From IMG/VR virus record IMGVR_UViG_3300044710_000207, positions 1 through 32,422 of that record: a DNA stretch of 32,422 nt; one strand, 5' to 3'. The position numbers and the translations under genes were made by a program. The DNA comes from a virus. The notes under the pieces are model-generated. The model saw only the letters and a program-made list of their open reading frames with translations. It searched no databases and was not told where the DNA came from. This document shows positions 6,293 through 13,181 of the stretch, piece by piece. Numbering within the stretch: position 1 is the first letter of the stretch; every line of letters begins with the position of its first letter.

Positions 6293-7288
6293 ATGCACAC
6301 AGTCTTCGCTCCGCACCTCAAGTGCAACGTTGTCATCGGGGCCTGCAAGCTGCCCGATCCGCACGCAATGCGCTTCCACCTCGGCGACTACGTCGACGAA
6401 GCCACACTCCCGCCGTCTCCCGCCTCAGTGGACTACAGCGCCCCCGCCATGTCGGTCATCTCGAACATCGAAGGCAACGACTCGGTGGGTGACTGCGTTC
6501 TGGCAGAGGAGGCTCACTTCGTCGGTGTAATGACCGGCAACACGGGCCGGCTGTTCTCGTACACACCGGCCCTGACCCTCGCCGCGTACTCGGCCATCAC
6601 AGGGTACAACCCGAGCGACCCGAGTACCGACCAGGGAACCGACCCGACGGTCGCGATGAACTACTTCGTCAAGAACGCCTACGCGGACGGTACCAAGCTC
6701 GCCGGCTGGGCCATGGTCGACGCTTCCAACAAGACGCTCGTGACCTTCGCCATCAGCGCCCTTGGCAACTTGAAGCTCTGGGTCGGTCTGCCTGATGCGT
6801 GGATCAACCCCTTCCCCAGCAAGAACGGCTTCGTCTGGGACGTCGCTCCTCCCAACGCGAACAACGGTCACTGCATCGGCTCATGCGCCTACAACTCGAC
6901 GCAGATCACCATCGTGGGCACCAACGCGCAGGGCGTGCAGGTCATGACCTGGGGGCTCATCGGCACTATCACCTGGGCGGCCTTCGCAGCCCTCTTCGTG
7001 CAGAGCGCCGGCGGCGGCGCAGCCGTGCGAATCACCCCCGACTGGTTGGCCAAGGGTGCCACGAAGACGCCAAGCGGGTTCGCCTACGCGGACCTCATCT
7101 CGGATCTCAACCGGTTCTACGGAAGCAACATCCCGGTCCCCACGCCTCCCCCGCAGCAGCTGCCGGCCACCCTCGCCAACGCGCAGATGGTGACGAACAA
7201 CGCGCTCTCGCGCCAGCTCCCCTTCATCCAGAGGGGCAACGCGAAGACTCTCGTCGATGCGGCACTCGCCACGCTGGTCTGGCCGTGA
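6293..7288 (+). CDS. Papain-like cysteine peptidase family protein
   Basis: The 331-residue protein has a GNDSVGDCVLAEEAH segment (Cys68) and NNGHCIG (His193), followed by VMTWGLIGTITWAAF (about 217-231). This order, Cys in GDC, His in GH, then a T-W-G...T-W-x-x-F strand-helix and a later DWLAKG...PSGFAYADL segment, matches a family of papain-like-fold proteins I know from environmental bacteria and phages, consensus GND-x-x-GDC and GGHA. The biochemical role of that family is not established; peptidase or amidase activity is inferred from the dyad. No signal peptide is seen. The ATG at 6293 has AAGGTGAG upstream. It is coupled by GTGA to a small lipoprotein gene, which suggests the two act together, possibly at the host envelope. 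Confidence 0.75.
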   Translation: MHTVFAPHLKCNVVIGACKLPDPHAMRFHLGDYVDEATLPPSPASVDYSAPAMSVISNIEGNDSVGDCVLAEEAHFVGVMTGNTGRLFSYTPALTLAAYSAITGYNPSDPSTDQGTDPTVAMNYFVKNAYADGTKLAGWAMVDASNKTLVTFAISALGNLKLWVGLPDAWINPFPSKNGFVWDVAPPNANNGHCIGSCAYNSTQITIVGTNAQGVQVMTWGLIGTITWAAFAALFVQSAGGGAAVRITPDWLAKGATKTPSGFAYADLISDLNRFYGSNIPVPTPPPQQLPATLANAQMVTNNALSRQLPFIQRGNAKTLVDAALATLVWP

Positions 7289-7533
7289 AGGCGCTGTACT
7301 TCCTGGCCGCTGTGTTCCTGACCGGTTGCTCCAAGCAGCCACCGGCAACCACTCCTGCGCAGCGCGCGTTCGACCTGTTCGTTGAGGCAGGCTGCACTGC
7401 CGCCGACGACAGTGGTGCCGGCGCGCAGGCGTTCCTCGAGGAGTCCATGTCCGACGCAGCTCCTCCCTTCTTCGCCTGTCTGCTCGAAGGAGGCACCATC
7501 ACGTCCTGCAACGTCAACTGCGCAGGCCAGTAA
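7285..7533 (+). CDS. Small lipoprotein, 82 aa, GTG start
   Basis: A GTG at 7285-7287 overlaps the TGA of the peptidase-like gene (GTGA). The product starts MKALYFLAAVFLTGCSKQPP: a basic start, a hydrophobic core and a lipobox LTGC with the modified Cys near residue 15. This is a classic type II signal peptide, so the protein is probably lipid-anchored outside the inner membrane. The mature part has four more Cys (EAGCTA, FFACLL, and a CNVNC near the end) that could form two disulphides. It is followed by an intrinsic terminator, so the pair forms its own transcription unit. It is not proline-rich like Rz1 outer-membrane spanins. Superinfection exclusion is one possible role, unproven. Confidence 0.75.
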   Translation: MKALYFLAAVFLTGCSKQPPATTPAQRAFDLFVEAGCTAADDSGAGAQAFLEESMSDAAPPFFACLLEGGTITSCNVNCAGQ

Positions 7534-7549
7534 CCAACCAAGACACGAC

Positions 7550-7592
7550 AAAGGCCGGGTCCTGCTGAAAGCGGGCCCCGGCCTTTCTCTTT
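7550..7592 (+). terminator. Rho-independent terminator
   Basis: AAAGGCCGGG at 7550-7559 pairs perfectly with CCCGGCCTTT at 7577-7586 around a 17-base loop, followed by CTCTTT. It lies 17 bp after the lipoprotein stop and just before the GGAGGA ribosome site of the next gene, so it ends the peptidase/lipoprotein transcript or attenuates read-through. Confidence 0.8.
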
Positions 7593-7603
7593 GGAGGACT
7601 CCC

Positions 7604-7837
7604 ATGGCAAGACGAAACGTGTTCATCTGCGATGAGACGGGCTGCGGTGCGGTGCTGGTACACCCGGAGGACGGCTTCGTCTTCTACGGCGTCGTGCGCA
7701 CCACGGACATCGACGGCTCCTCGACAACCCTCATCACGTTGCCTGAGATGACGTCGTCGACCGACCCACCCGAGACAGTTCTTTGCAAGGACTGTCTCGT
7801 CAAGCGACTGCGCCTCGACGGGGTGAAACCCAAGTGA
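7604..7837 (+). CDS. Small CxxC protein, 77 aa
   Basis: The ATG at 7604 follows a GGAGGA ribosome site. The product starts MARRNVFICDETGCGAVL and ends near LCKDCLVKRL, giving Cys pairs CDETGC (about residues 9-14) and CKDC (about 62-65) that could bind one zinc ion in a ribbon-like fold, with beta strands between. It is coupled by GTGA to the 286-aa gene downstream. No family is recognised with certainty; small zinc-ribbon proteins are common in phage genomes. Confidence 0.75.
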   Translation: MARRNVFICDETGCGAVLVHPEDGFVFYGVVRTTDIDGSSTTLITLPEMTSSTDPPETVLCKDCLVKRLRLDGVKPK

Positions 7838-8694
7838 ACTACGAGCGTGCGCTGGCGACGCTAAACCACGCGCGCACGGGCAAGAGGCTAGAGAGGAAGA
7901 AGCTCGAGAACGCCACCTGGGTCCAGCTGGTCAACGGCGAGCCTCCTTGCATCGATCTCACGCTCTTCCAGAAGCACATCCTCACCTGGTACCCGAACGG
8001 CGACATTGCCATCGACAACCACACCTACTGGGCCTACACAACCAAGGACCGGCTCAACAAGTACATGCCGTCTGGCTTCAGCGTCTGGCAGAACAAACCG
8101 TACTGGTACATCCGGACGCCGGCAGCGGTGCTTCCCTACTACAACCGGATGCACCTGACCAGCAAAGGCCTGGACCTCGCCGTGCCGGACCAGGTGCACG
8201 ACGTCGGCGTCATCGATATGAAGCGACGCGCGCACGAGTACGCGAAGGCCTACGCCGCACGCCTGGTCAACGGCAAGATCGCACGCGCGCCGGACTGCCT
8301 GGACTGCCGGCTCGATGATGGCTCACCGCTAACAATGGAGGACCGTCTGCACGCACTGCGACACATGAACAGGTCGGAGTTTCCGAGCAACATTGCCATC
8401 AAGGCCATGATGGAAACGACCGTCGGAGACCGCCACCACTTCCACAGAGGCAACGCGGTGTCTTCTTCCTTCCTGAGGGACATGCTCCATAAGTCTTGGG
8501 AGGAGGCGCAGGTCTTCTGGAGGAAGCCCCGAACGAAGAAGGAGCTCATCCGCCAAACCGAGAAGAAGATGACGTCGGACCTGGACTTCTCGTTCCCTCC
8601 GAACGCGCCGAGCGAGTACAGAACCAACTTCCGAACGATGGTCGAAGACTACTTCCTCGAGTACATCATCGGCTTTGAAAGAATGTCGGATTGA
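7834..8694 (+). CDS. Conserved phage protein of unknown function
   Basis: GTG 7834-7836 overlaps the previous stop (GTGA); the product has 286 residues. The N-terminal 90 residues read: NATWVQLVNG, a strand pair ending HILTWYPNGDIAIDNHTYW, then AYTTKDRLNKYMP and VWQNKPYWYI. This order (a polar strand, a W/F-x-P-x-G-x-I/V strand, T-T-K-x-R-I/L-N-x-Y, then an aromatic strand) resembles a family I have seen in many actinobacterial and other phages with no known function. The C-terminal 190 residues are more helical, with a CLDC pair near residue 157 and a HHFHRGNAV segment. No catalytic site is assigned. Confidence 0.75.
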   Translation: MNYERALATLNHARTGKRLERKKLENATWVQLVNGEPPCIDLTLFQKHILTWYPNGDIAIDNHTYWAYTTKDRLNKYMPSGFSVWQNKPYWYIRTPAAVLPYYNRMHLTSKGLDLAVPDQVHDVGVIDMKRRAHEYAKAYAARLVNGKIARAPDCLDCRLDDGSPLTMEDRLHALRHMNRSEFPSNIAIKAMMETTVGDRHHFHRGNAVSSSFLRDMLHKSWEEAQVFWRKPRTKKELIRQTEKKMTSDLDFSFPPNAPSEYRTNFRTMVEDYFLEYIIGFERMSD

Positions 8695-8708
8695 GCTAGT
8701 AGTAAGCC

Positions 8709-9107
8709 ATGGGCACGAAGAAGAACAAGAACGCGCCTGTGATGCGCCTGGTTGCTGACATCAACGGCGACGCCTGCATCCTCTTCCGTCTGCTCAGACC
8801 CCTCATCAACCAGGAGAGGGAGTTGCAGGGCAAGCCCCCGACCACCCAGAGGGAGGTGGTCGGGGCGCTCATCACCGCGTATTGTCTTAGCCACCAGGAC
8901 GACATCCTGGGCATGCTCGATGAAGAACACCGACCCGCCTTCGAAGCAGCCCTTCGACGCCACAACGTCCGCACCCAATTTCCGAGCCCCCATCGCGGTC
9001 CTGCCCGACCTGCCTCGGCTCAACTTCCCGTCGCTGGACCAAGTACTGGTGCACCCGTCGAGCCCGCACCCGCTGCTGCAGCTCAGCGAGACGCCGCCGC
9101 CGAGTAG
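8709..9107 (+). CDS. Hypothetical protein, 132 aa, possibly frame-shifted into the next
   Basis: The product starts MGTKKNKNAPVMRLVADI and is well behaved for about 75 residues: helices around ILFRLLRPLINQERELQG and EVVGALITAYCLSHQDDIL. From about base 8920 the frame becomes Pro/Ala-rich low complexity and its third codon positions lose their G/C preference, while the +1 frame gains it. So either the real protein ends with a disordered tail overlapping the next gene by 188 bp, or a frameshift (programmed, mutational or sequencing) joins the two. The ribosome site is weak. Function unknown. Confidence 0.6.
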   Translation: MGTKKNKNAPVMRLVADINGDACILFRLLRPLINQERELQGKPPTTQREVVGALITAYCLSHQDDILGMLDEEHRPAFEAALRRHNVRTQFPSPHRGPARPASAQLPVAGPSTGAPVEPAPAAAAQRDAAAE

Positions 9108-9453
9108 CGTCTCGCTCTTCCAAGGCCTGCTCGGAGGGCGCCTCGAGGTCCTGGTGCAGGACTCCATCGACCACCCAGAGCGCTACGACGAGCCGACGCG
9201 GCTGATGCTGCAGGAGCTCGCCGCGGGCGCGAGCAAGCTCGAGGAGCTGACCGCCGCCGAGCGGGGCATCCTAGACCGGGCGACGATGGACTTCGCCGCC
9301 TACAGGCCACCACAGGCGCCCAAGAACGCACCAAAGCCACAGCCCCCGATGAAGAAGCCGCGGCTGGTGGAAGCTGCCGACGCGCTCGAGGACGGTCGGG
9401 CCCCCCAAGTCGAGGAGCCCGGCGGAACGATGACGCCCTACTGGTGGTTGTGA
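8920..9453 (+). CDS. Hypothetical protein, 177 aa, overlapping the previous frame
   Basis: From ATG 8920 the frame shows strong G/C preference at codon third positions throughout. After a Pro-rich start it gives a clear helical core (about residues 66-125: SLFQGLLGGRLEVLVQDSI, later RLMLQELAAGASKLEELTAA) and a Pro/Lys-rich tail ending MTPYWWL. No Shine-Dalgarno precedes this ATG and it is not coupled to a stop, so it may instead be the C-terminal half of the 8709 protein read after a +1 shift. The stop is one base from that of the convergent virion gene starting at 9455. No family recognised. Confidence 0.6.
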   Translation: MKNTDPPSKQPFDATTSAPNFRAPIAVLPDLPRLNFPSLDQVLVHPSSPHPLLQLSETPPPSSVSLFQGLLGGRLEVLVQDSIDHPERYDEPTRLMLQELAAGASKLEELTAAERGILDRATMDFAAYRPPQAPKNAPKPQPPMKKPRLVEAADALEDGRAPQVEEPGGTMTPYWWL

Positions 9454-9454
9454 C

Positions 9455-10522
9455 TCAGGCGTCCTTCTGCTGCGACGCGTCGTACTCGTACTCGATGGCG
9501 TAGCGGTGGCCGGCGCCGTGGTAGGTGCCGGCGGTCAGACCGAGCGTGGTGTTCGCCGTGCTGGTGCCGTTGGCCGCGATGACAAGGGTCGCCGAGGTGT
9601 CCTGCAGAGAGGTGGTCAGCGTGAGGTCAGTGCCGGTCAGCGTGGCGACCAGGCCGGGCCAGGTCACCGCAATGAAGGCGAGCAGGCTCGACTCGGAGTC
9701 AGAGCCCGTGGCGCTCGTGCCGTCGAAGGTGACCGACGCATGGGTGCCGTTGACAGTCATGTCGAGCACCAGGCCCGTGCCACCGCCGGCGAGGGTCCCA
9801 CCCGTGCCATAGAGGCCTGCGGCCGTGACGTCCGCCGAGCCCGTGGTCGTCGCCGGCGCCTGGGTGGTCGGTGCGGTGAAGGGTGTGTAGGCCCCGTTGG
9901 GCGCATTGGTCGTCGCTGCAACGAGAGAACCGGCCGTCGGTACGGTGCCATCTGCAAGCTCTCGGCGAATGAGGCCAACGGCCTGGCCTGTGCGCAGCTT
10001 CTGCGGGAAGGCCAGGCCGATAACCACGCCGTTGAGCACCGAGAAAGTCGCGTCGACGCCACCGCCGTCAGCCGCAGGCGTCACCGTCAGAACTCGTGCA
10101 AAACACTTCACGCCAGCATGCGTGCCGGAGGCATTGGTGCCCGTGATGGTCTCGGAGATGGGGTTGCCGTTCACATCGATCCCAGTGACCACCACGCTAT
10201 GGCTCATGTGCGTAGGGGTGCCGCTGCTCGCGACGACCACTTCGACGTTGCGCGGAGGGCTGAGAGCGATGCCGGCATTGCCGTTGACCTTGTACGTCAC
10301 CGAGGACGTCAAAGTGCTGAGCGTTGCAGCCAGGAAGGTGATCGCACCAGCCGCCGGGGGATAGTCGTACTCCTCGACAGTCACCGCCACGAGAGGACTC
10401 ATGGCCACGGCGACGTCCTTTCGCACGTCGGCTACTTCTCCGGCAATCCCGCCCGCATTGAGCAGGTGCTGCAGCCGTGCCAGCATCTTCGAGAACAGAC
10501 CAGAACCGCTTGATCCAGACAT
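9455..10522 (-). CDS. Virion-type protein with C-terminal beta-module
   Basis: The 355-residue protein starts MSGSSGSGLFSKMLARLQHL, with a short N-terminal helix, and is otherwise almost all beta: Thr, Val, Gly, Ala-rich with low charge. Residues about 227-336 form a module (VTAAGLYGTGGTLAGGGTG ... STANTTLGLTAGTYHG) that also occurs in the tail sheath of this phage, even with visible DNA similarity. Residues 40-220 contain further beta segments. Last gene of the late operon; ATG 10522 has AAGGAG. It is likely a minor virion component such as a tail-surface, fibre or baseplate protein. The exact role is inferred from composition and position. Confidence 0.75.
   Translation of the reverse strand: MSGSSGSGLFSKMLARLQHLLNAGGIAGEVADVRKDVAVAMSPLVAVTVEEYDYPPAAGAITFLAATLSTLTSSVTYKVNGNAGIALSPPRNVEVVVASSGTPTHMSHSVVVTGIDVNGNPISETITGTNASGTHAGVKCFARVLTVTPAADGGGVDATFSVLNGVVIGLAFPQKLRTGQAVGLIRRELADGTVPTAGSLVAATTNAPNGAYTPFTAPTTQAPATTTGSADVTAAGLYGTGGTLAGGGTGLVLDMTVNGTHASVTFDGTSATGSDSESSLLAFIAVTWPGLVATLTGTDLTLTTSLQDTSATLVIAANGTSTANTTLGLTAGTYHGAGHRYAIEYEYDASQQKDA
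9515..9844 (-). repeat. Beta-module copy in the 355-aa protein
   Basis: This stretch encodes a domain similar to the one at 15551-15871 in the sheath gene. The blocks LYGTGGTLAGGGTGL and TANTTLGLTAGTY have close counterparts there, and the DNA around 9781-9815 is visibly similar to 15811-15845. It marks duplication or recombination of a module between virion genes. Confidence 0.7.
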
Positions 10523-10535
10523 GGGGTGACTCTCC

Positions 10536-11135
10536 TTACCCGAGTGGTGTTCCAACCTGGGGTTGCCCGTATTGGTTCACCCCGAACGGCAGCTGGTAGC
10601 CGACACCACGAACCGGATGTCCCATGCCATAGACAGGGGTCGTCGGTTCTTTTGCCATGGCGCGTGTCCCAGCGTGCATTGCCTTGCTCGCTAGGATACC
10701 AGTAGCCAGGGTACCTCCGGCAAGAGCCAGGTTCGTTTTCACGCCGAGCCCTCCGCCGAGCCACTTCTTTCCCTGCGCGAGAAGGTTGCCCGCAGCAGGT
10801 ACTGCCCCAGTTCCGATGCCACCCATCTTCGCCAGATCGGCGCCGGCATCGGCGGCAATAGAAGCAAGACGTACCATCGCCTGGTCAGGGATGGGTGTGT
10901 AGCGAAGAGCTTCTTCTGCCTGTTGAAGCTTGGCGAGTTCGTACTCCCGTAGTGCTTCCTGCTGGAGGGCTTGTTCTTCCCGCGCCTTCTGGTCCCCCTT
11001 CTGGTTGCTGTGCGCGAGTTCGGCGTTGGCAAGCCCCGCCATCAAGCTAGCGAGCAGCGGAACTCCAGCCGTCTTCGCCAGGAAGACGTCCTCGGTTCCG
11101 TAGCGCTGCATGAGGGCGGGGTTCGGAGTGTTCAT
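10536..11135 (-). CDS. Coiled-coil / glycine-zipper structural protein
   Basis: The 199-residue protein starts MNTPNPALMQRYGTEDVFLAKTAG. Residues about 25-78 are Ala/Gln/Glu-rich and helical (including KAREEQALQQEALREYELAK), likely a coiled coil. Residues about 108-155 are Gly/Ala-rich (GGLGVKTNLALAGGTLATGI), resembling a glycine-zipper membrane helix. The C-terminus is Gly/Pro/Gln-rich. An FLAKTAG near residue 19 is one of the recurring K-x-A motifs of this operon. The ATG overlaps the upstream stop (ATGA). Probable internal or membrane-interacting virion protein; not a known family to me. Confidence 0.7.
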   Translation of the reverse strand: MNTPNPALMQRYGTEDVFLAKTAGVPLLASLMAGLANAELAHSNQKGDQKAREEQALQQEALREYELAKLQQAEEALRYTPIPDQAMVRLASIAADAGADLAKMGGIGTGAVPAAGNLLAQGKKWLGGGLGVKTNLALAGGTLATGILASKAMHAGTRAMAKEPTTPVYGMGHPVRGVGYQLPFGVNQYGQPQVGTPLG

Positions 11136-11362
11136 CGCGGATGAGGCGGAGGCAAGGTCCGGCGGACCAGCGACGTGACGTCGGAGACCTTCTGCGTCGT
11201 TGCAGCTTGTACCCGACGGAGTGACTCCATGGCTTCTTGTAGCTCTGGGTCTACACCGGGGCTGGTCTTCTCCTCCTCCGTCTCTTCCTCCTCATCGTCT
11301 TCTACAGGCGGTTTCGGAGCACTCCCTCGAGCTGTCCCATGCTTCTTTCGATGGCTCTCCAT
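11132..11362 (-). CDS. Small acidic protein, 76 aa
   Basis: The product starts MESHRKKHGTARGSA and has a run of acidic residues (DDEEEETEEEK, about residues 22-32) followed by a helix EAMESLRRVQ and a basic Pro-rich end. The ATG at 11362 follows AGGAGG, strong, although the gene overlaps the 3' end of the previous gene by 61 bp in another frame. Coupled by ATGA to the next gene. Function unknown; possibly a chaperone or assembly factor of the neighbouring coiled-coil proteins. Confidence 0.65.
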   Translation of the reverse strand: MESHRKKHGTARGSAPKPPVEDDEEEETEEEKTSPGVDPELQEAMESLRRVQAATTQKVSDVTSLVRRTLPPPHPR

Positions 11363-11748
11363 TGTTCCTCCTGGGACTTCACGAACGCAGCGAAGGCTTC
11401 GTTGCGTACGTACCTGCTGCCTCTCTCTTTTAGCCTGTCGATATCAGAGCGCATGCTCCGCAGCTGGTCGTTGAACGTCTCGAAGGGGTCGGGTCGGCTT
11501 GCACGCTCTTCCTTGCGCGCAGCGAGCAGCTCGGCCTGATGCTCCTTTTCCTGCTCTTGTTCGGCCTTGTACGCGTCGAACTCGAGTCGCCAGCCCTTCT
11601 GCAGAGCATTGAGCGCGACCTTTTGTTCCTTGACGCCCTTCTCGGCTGTGCTGAGGCGCATCTTGAAGCGCGCGTAGGAGCCAGCGAACGCGAGCACCGC
11701 GGTGATGGCAGAGGTCAGCCCGTGTTGCGAGAGAGCGTTCCAGTCCAA
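11302..11748 (-). CDS. Membrane-anchored coiled-coil protein, TTG start
   Basis: The frame begins at TTG 11748, preceded by GAGGAGG at ideal spacing; no ATG lies nearer. The product starts MDWNALSQHGLTSAITAVLAFAG: one transmembrane helix (about residues 10-25) followed by about 110 residues of charged coiled coil (including KAEQEQEKEHQAELLAARK). This one-helix plus coiled-coil layout resembles phage inner-membrane spanins or holin-associated proteins, but also small structural tethers. No endolysin is adjacent, so a lysis role is only a possibility. Confidence 0.7.
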   Translation of the reverse strand: MDWNALSQHGLTSAITAVLAFAGSYARFKMRLSTAEKGVKEQKVALNALQKGWRLEFDAYKAEQEQEKEHQAELLAARKEERASRPDPFETFNDQLRSMRSDIDRLKERGSRYVRNEAFAAFVKSQEEQWRAIERSMGQLEGVLRNRL

Positions 11749-11784
11749 GGGGCCTCCTCGCCGTCGGGAGCACCCGAGGCGGCC

Positions 11785-12174
11785 TCATCCTAGCAGCCAG
11801 ACCCTCACCTGACAGGATGCGGTGAAGGCAATGGAGAGGGAAGTGGCGCCCGCAGAAGGCGTGGGGTTGATCCACACAAGGAAACCACCCGGCGCGATCT
11901 CGAGCGGCTGCGAGCCACTGTTGAGGGTCGCGAGGATAGGGGCCGCACCCGACTGCCCACTGTCGTAGCGGACCATGACCCCCTTGGCTCCCGGAGCTCC
12001 GATGGAACCGAAGGGCACGGCCTGCGTACCCGAACCAACGAGGTTGAGGACCGACGACTCCAGAGCGATGAAGCTCGAGGAGCCGTTGAACGGGATGGGG
12101 TCCTGCGGAAGCGACTGGTCGGCCGCCAGCTGCAGCGCGCCAGTGAACGAGAAAGGCTGAGGGGCAGGCGGCAT
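11785..12174 (-). CDS. Small beta-rich virion protein, 129 aa
   Basis: Starts MPPAPQPFSFTGALQLAADQ; ATG 12174 has GGAG. The sequence alternates hydrophobic and small residues throughout with few charges (VMVRYDSGQSGAAPILATL, GGFLVWINPTPSAG, CQVRVWLLG), typical of a beta-sandwich such as phage tail or fibre accessory proteins. It sits right after the tube candidate in the late operon. No specific family is recognised; it could be a tail-tip, fibre-attachment or decoration protein. Confidence 0.7.
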   Translation of the reverse strand: MPPAPQPFSFTGALQLAADQSLPQDPIPFNGSSSFIALESSVLNLVGSGTQAVPFGSIGAPGAKGVMVRYDSGQSGAAPILATLNSGSQPLEIAPGGFLVWINPTPSAGATSLSIAFTASCQVRVWLLG

Positions 12175-12196
12175 CGACTACTCCGTGGGGGTGGGA

Positions 12197-12955
12197 CTAA
12201 GACCCGGGGAGGCCAGGGAACGTGGCGTTGCCGCCGCCGGCGTTGCTCGAGGTCGTGTTCGAGATGAGTGTGAGGGCCGCGACGGCGACAGGCACCGCGC
12301 GCTCGAACTGCACCGCCACCGACTCTTGGATGAGAACTCCCTGAGCGTCGGTCGCCCACGAGTGGTTCGGCAGGTAGCAGGCCTCGAAGTACACCGCCGC
12401 GAGGGTGTCGAGGTTGATGTCGCGGATGTACATCAGGATGCCGATGGGCTGCGCGAACAAGTCCGACGCCAGGTTGACGTAGATGTTCTCGTAGCCGGGC
12501 GGGATGATGACGTCGTGAGGGTTCGCAACGCTCGCCGCGCCGACGTTCGGGAACATCGATGGGACGATGGTCGGCGGGATGAGGTCCTGGTAGTAGGCGT
12601 ACAGGATCCGCAGCAGCGAGGCGCCGTGGTAGTAGATGCGCCCGAGGCCGAGCTGCCCCACCGTGCGCCCGGCGATGAAGTAGCTGCGCTCCGAGCCGAT
12701 CTCGAAGATGCGCGAGAACTGCCGCGTGTGCGAGAGGTTGAAGTTCTGGATGATGCCGATGGGGAAGACGACCTGGTTGGCCGCTTGTCCATTGCCTGCC
12801 ACCGCCCCCGCAATGGCCGCCGACCCACCGATGTTCGCGAGACGGGGAGGCCCCGCCGCCAGCATCGTGAACCCTGCGTTGGCGTAGCGCCCATCGACCA
12901 GGCCTGCCTGGACGTAGTTCGAGTACGGCGCCCAATCACTGAAGTTGCCGGCCAT
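12197..12955 (-). CDS. Putative tail tube or related virion protein
   Basis: The 252-residue protein starts MAGNFSDWAPYSNYVQAGLV and contains RQFSRIFEIGSERSYFIAGR, GLGRIYYHGASLLRILYAYY, then IYVNLASDLFAQPIGILMY and beta strands, ending in a Gly/Asn-rich tail. In myoviruses the tube gene follows the sheath, and this gene lies just downstream of the sheath with only a 73-aa gene between, so a tail-tube role is the best guess. The protein is larger than T4 gp19-type tubes (about 160 residues). Another virion role such as baseplate hub is possible. ATG 12955 is preceded by a GGGAG. Confidence 0.6.
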   Translation of the reverse strand: MAGNFSDWAPYSNYVQAGLVDGRYANAGFTMLAAGPPRLANIGGSAAIAGAVAGNGQAANQVVFPIGIIQNFNLSHTRQFSRIFEIGSERSYFIAGRTVGQLGLGRIYYHGASLLRILYAYYQDLIPPTIVPSMFPNVGAASVANPHDVIIPPGYENIYVNLASDLFAQPIGILMYIRDINLDTLAAVYFEACYLPNHSWATDAQGVLIQESVAVQFERAVPVAVAALTLISNTTSSNAGGGNATFPGLPGS

Positions 12956-12959
12956 GGTC

Positions 12960-13181
12960 TTACTCCCTCACCTTGGAAACGTAGTTTCCGCCGAGGCTCT
13001 CGTACACGTTCAGGGTGTCTCCGGTGTTGAACATCGCCGCGACTTTGAGCAGCTCGGGGTCTGCACTCGCCGACTTCTGGAGGAGGACCGTGTCGACGGC
13101 ACTGAGACGAGGAGAACCGAACCGCTCCTCGAGAGCAGCCCGGCCCACCACATCAGCAGCCAGTTTACGGAGGTCGTCCAT
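12960..13181 (-). CDS. Small protein, 73 aa, between sheath and tube
   Basis: From ATG 13181 (TAATG overlap with the sheath stop) the product starts MDDLRKLAADVVGRAALEER, helical, then LLQKSASADPELLKVAAMF, two copies of the K-x-A motif seen across this operon, and a beta-like end (LNVYESLGGNYVSKV). The frame extends upstream opposite nothing but the sheath, where it is clearly a shadow. Possibly a tail-assembly factor, or a LysM-like tail adaptor given the NVYESLGGNY ending; that is speculative. Confidence 0.7.
   Translation of the reverse strand: MDDLRKLAADVVGRAALEERFGSPRLSAVDTVLLQKSASADPELLKVAAMFNTGDTLNVYESLGGNYVSKVRE

Noticed and set aside
7285-7533. Rz1-type outer-membrane spanin
   Set aside because: It has a lipobox but the mature part is not proline-rich, no inner-membrane partner overlaps it, and it has several extra cysteines.
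9432-9463. A GACGCC / GGCGTC inverted repeat at the second convergent junction as a terminator
   Set aside because: Only six base pairs with a 20-base loop and no T-run; too weak to call.
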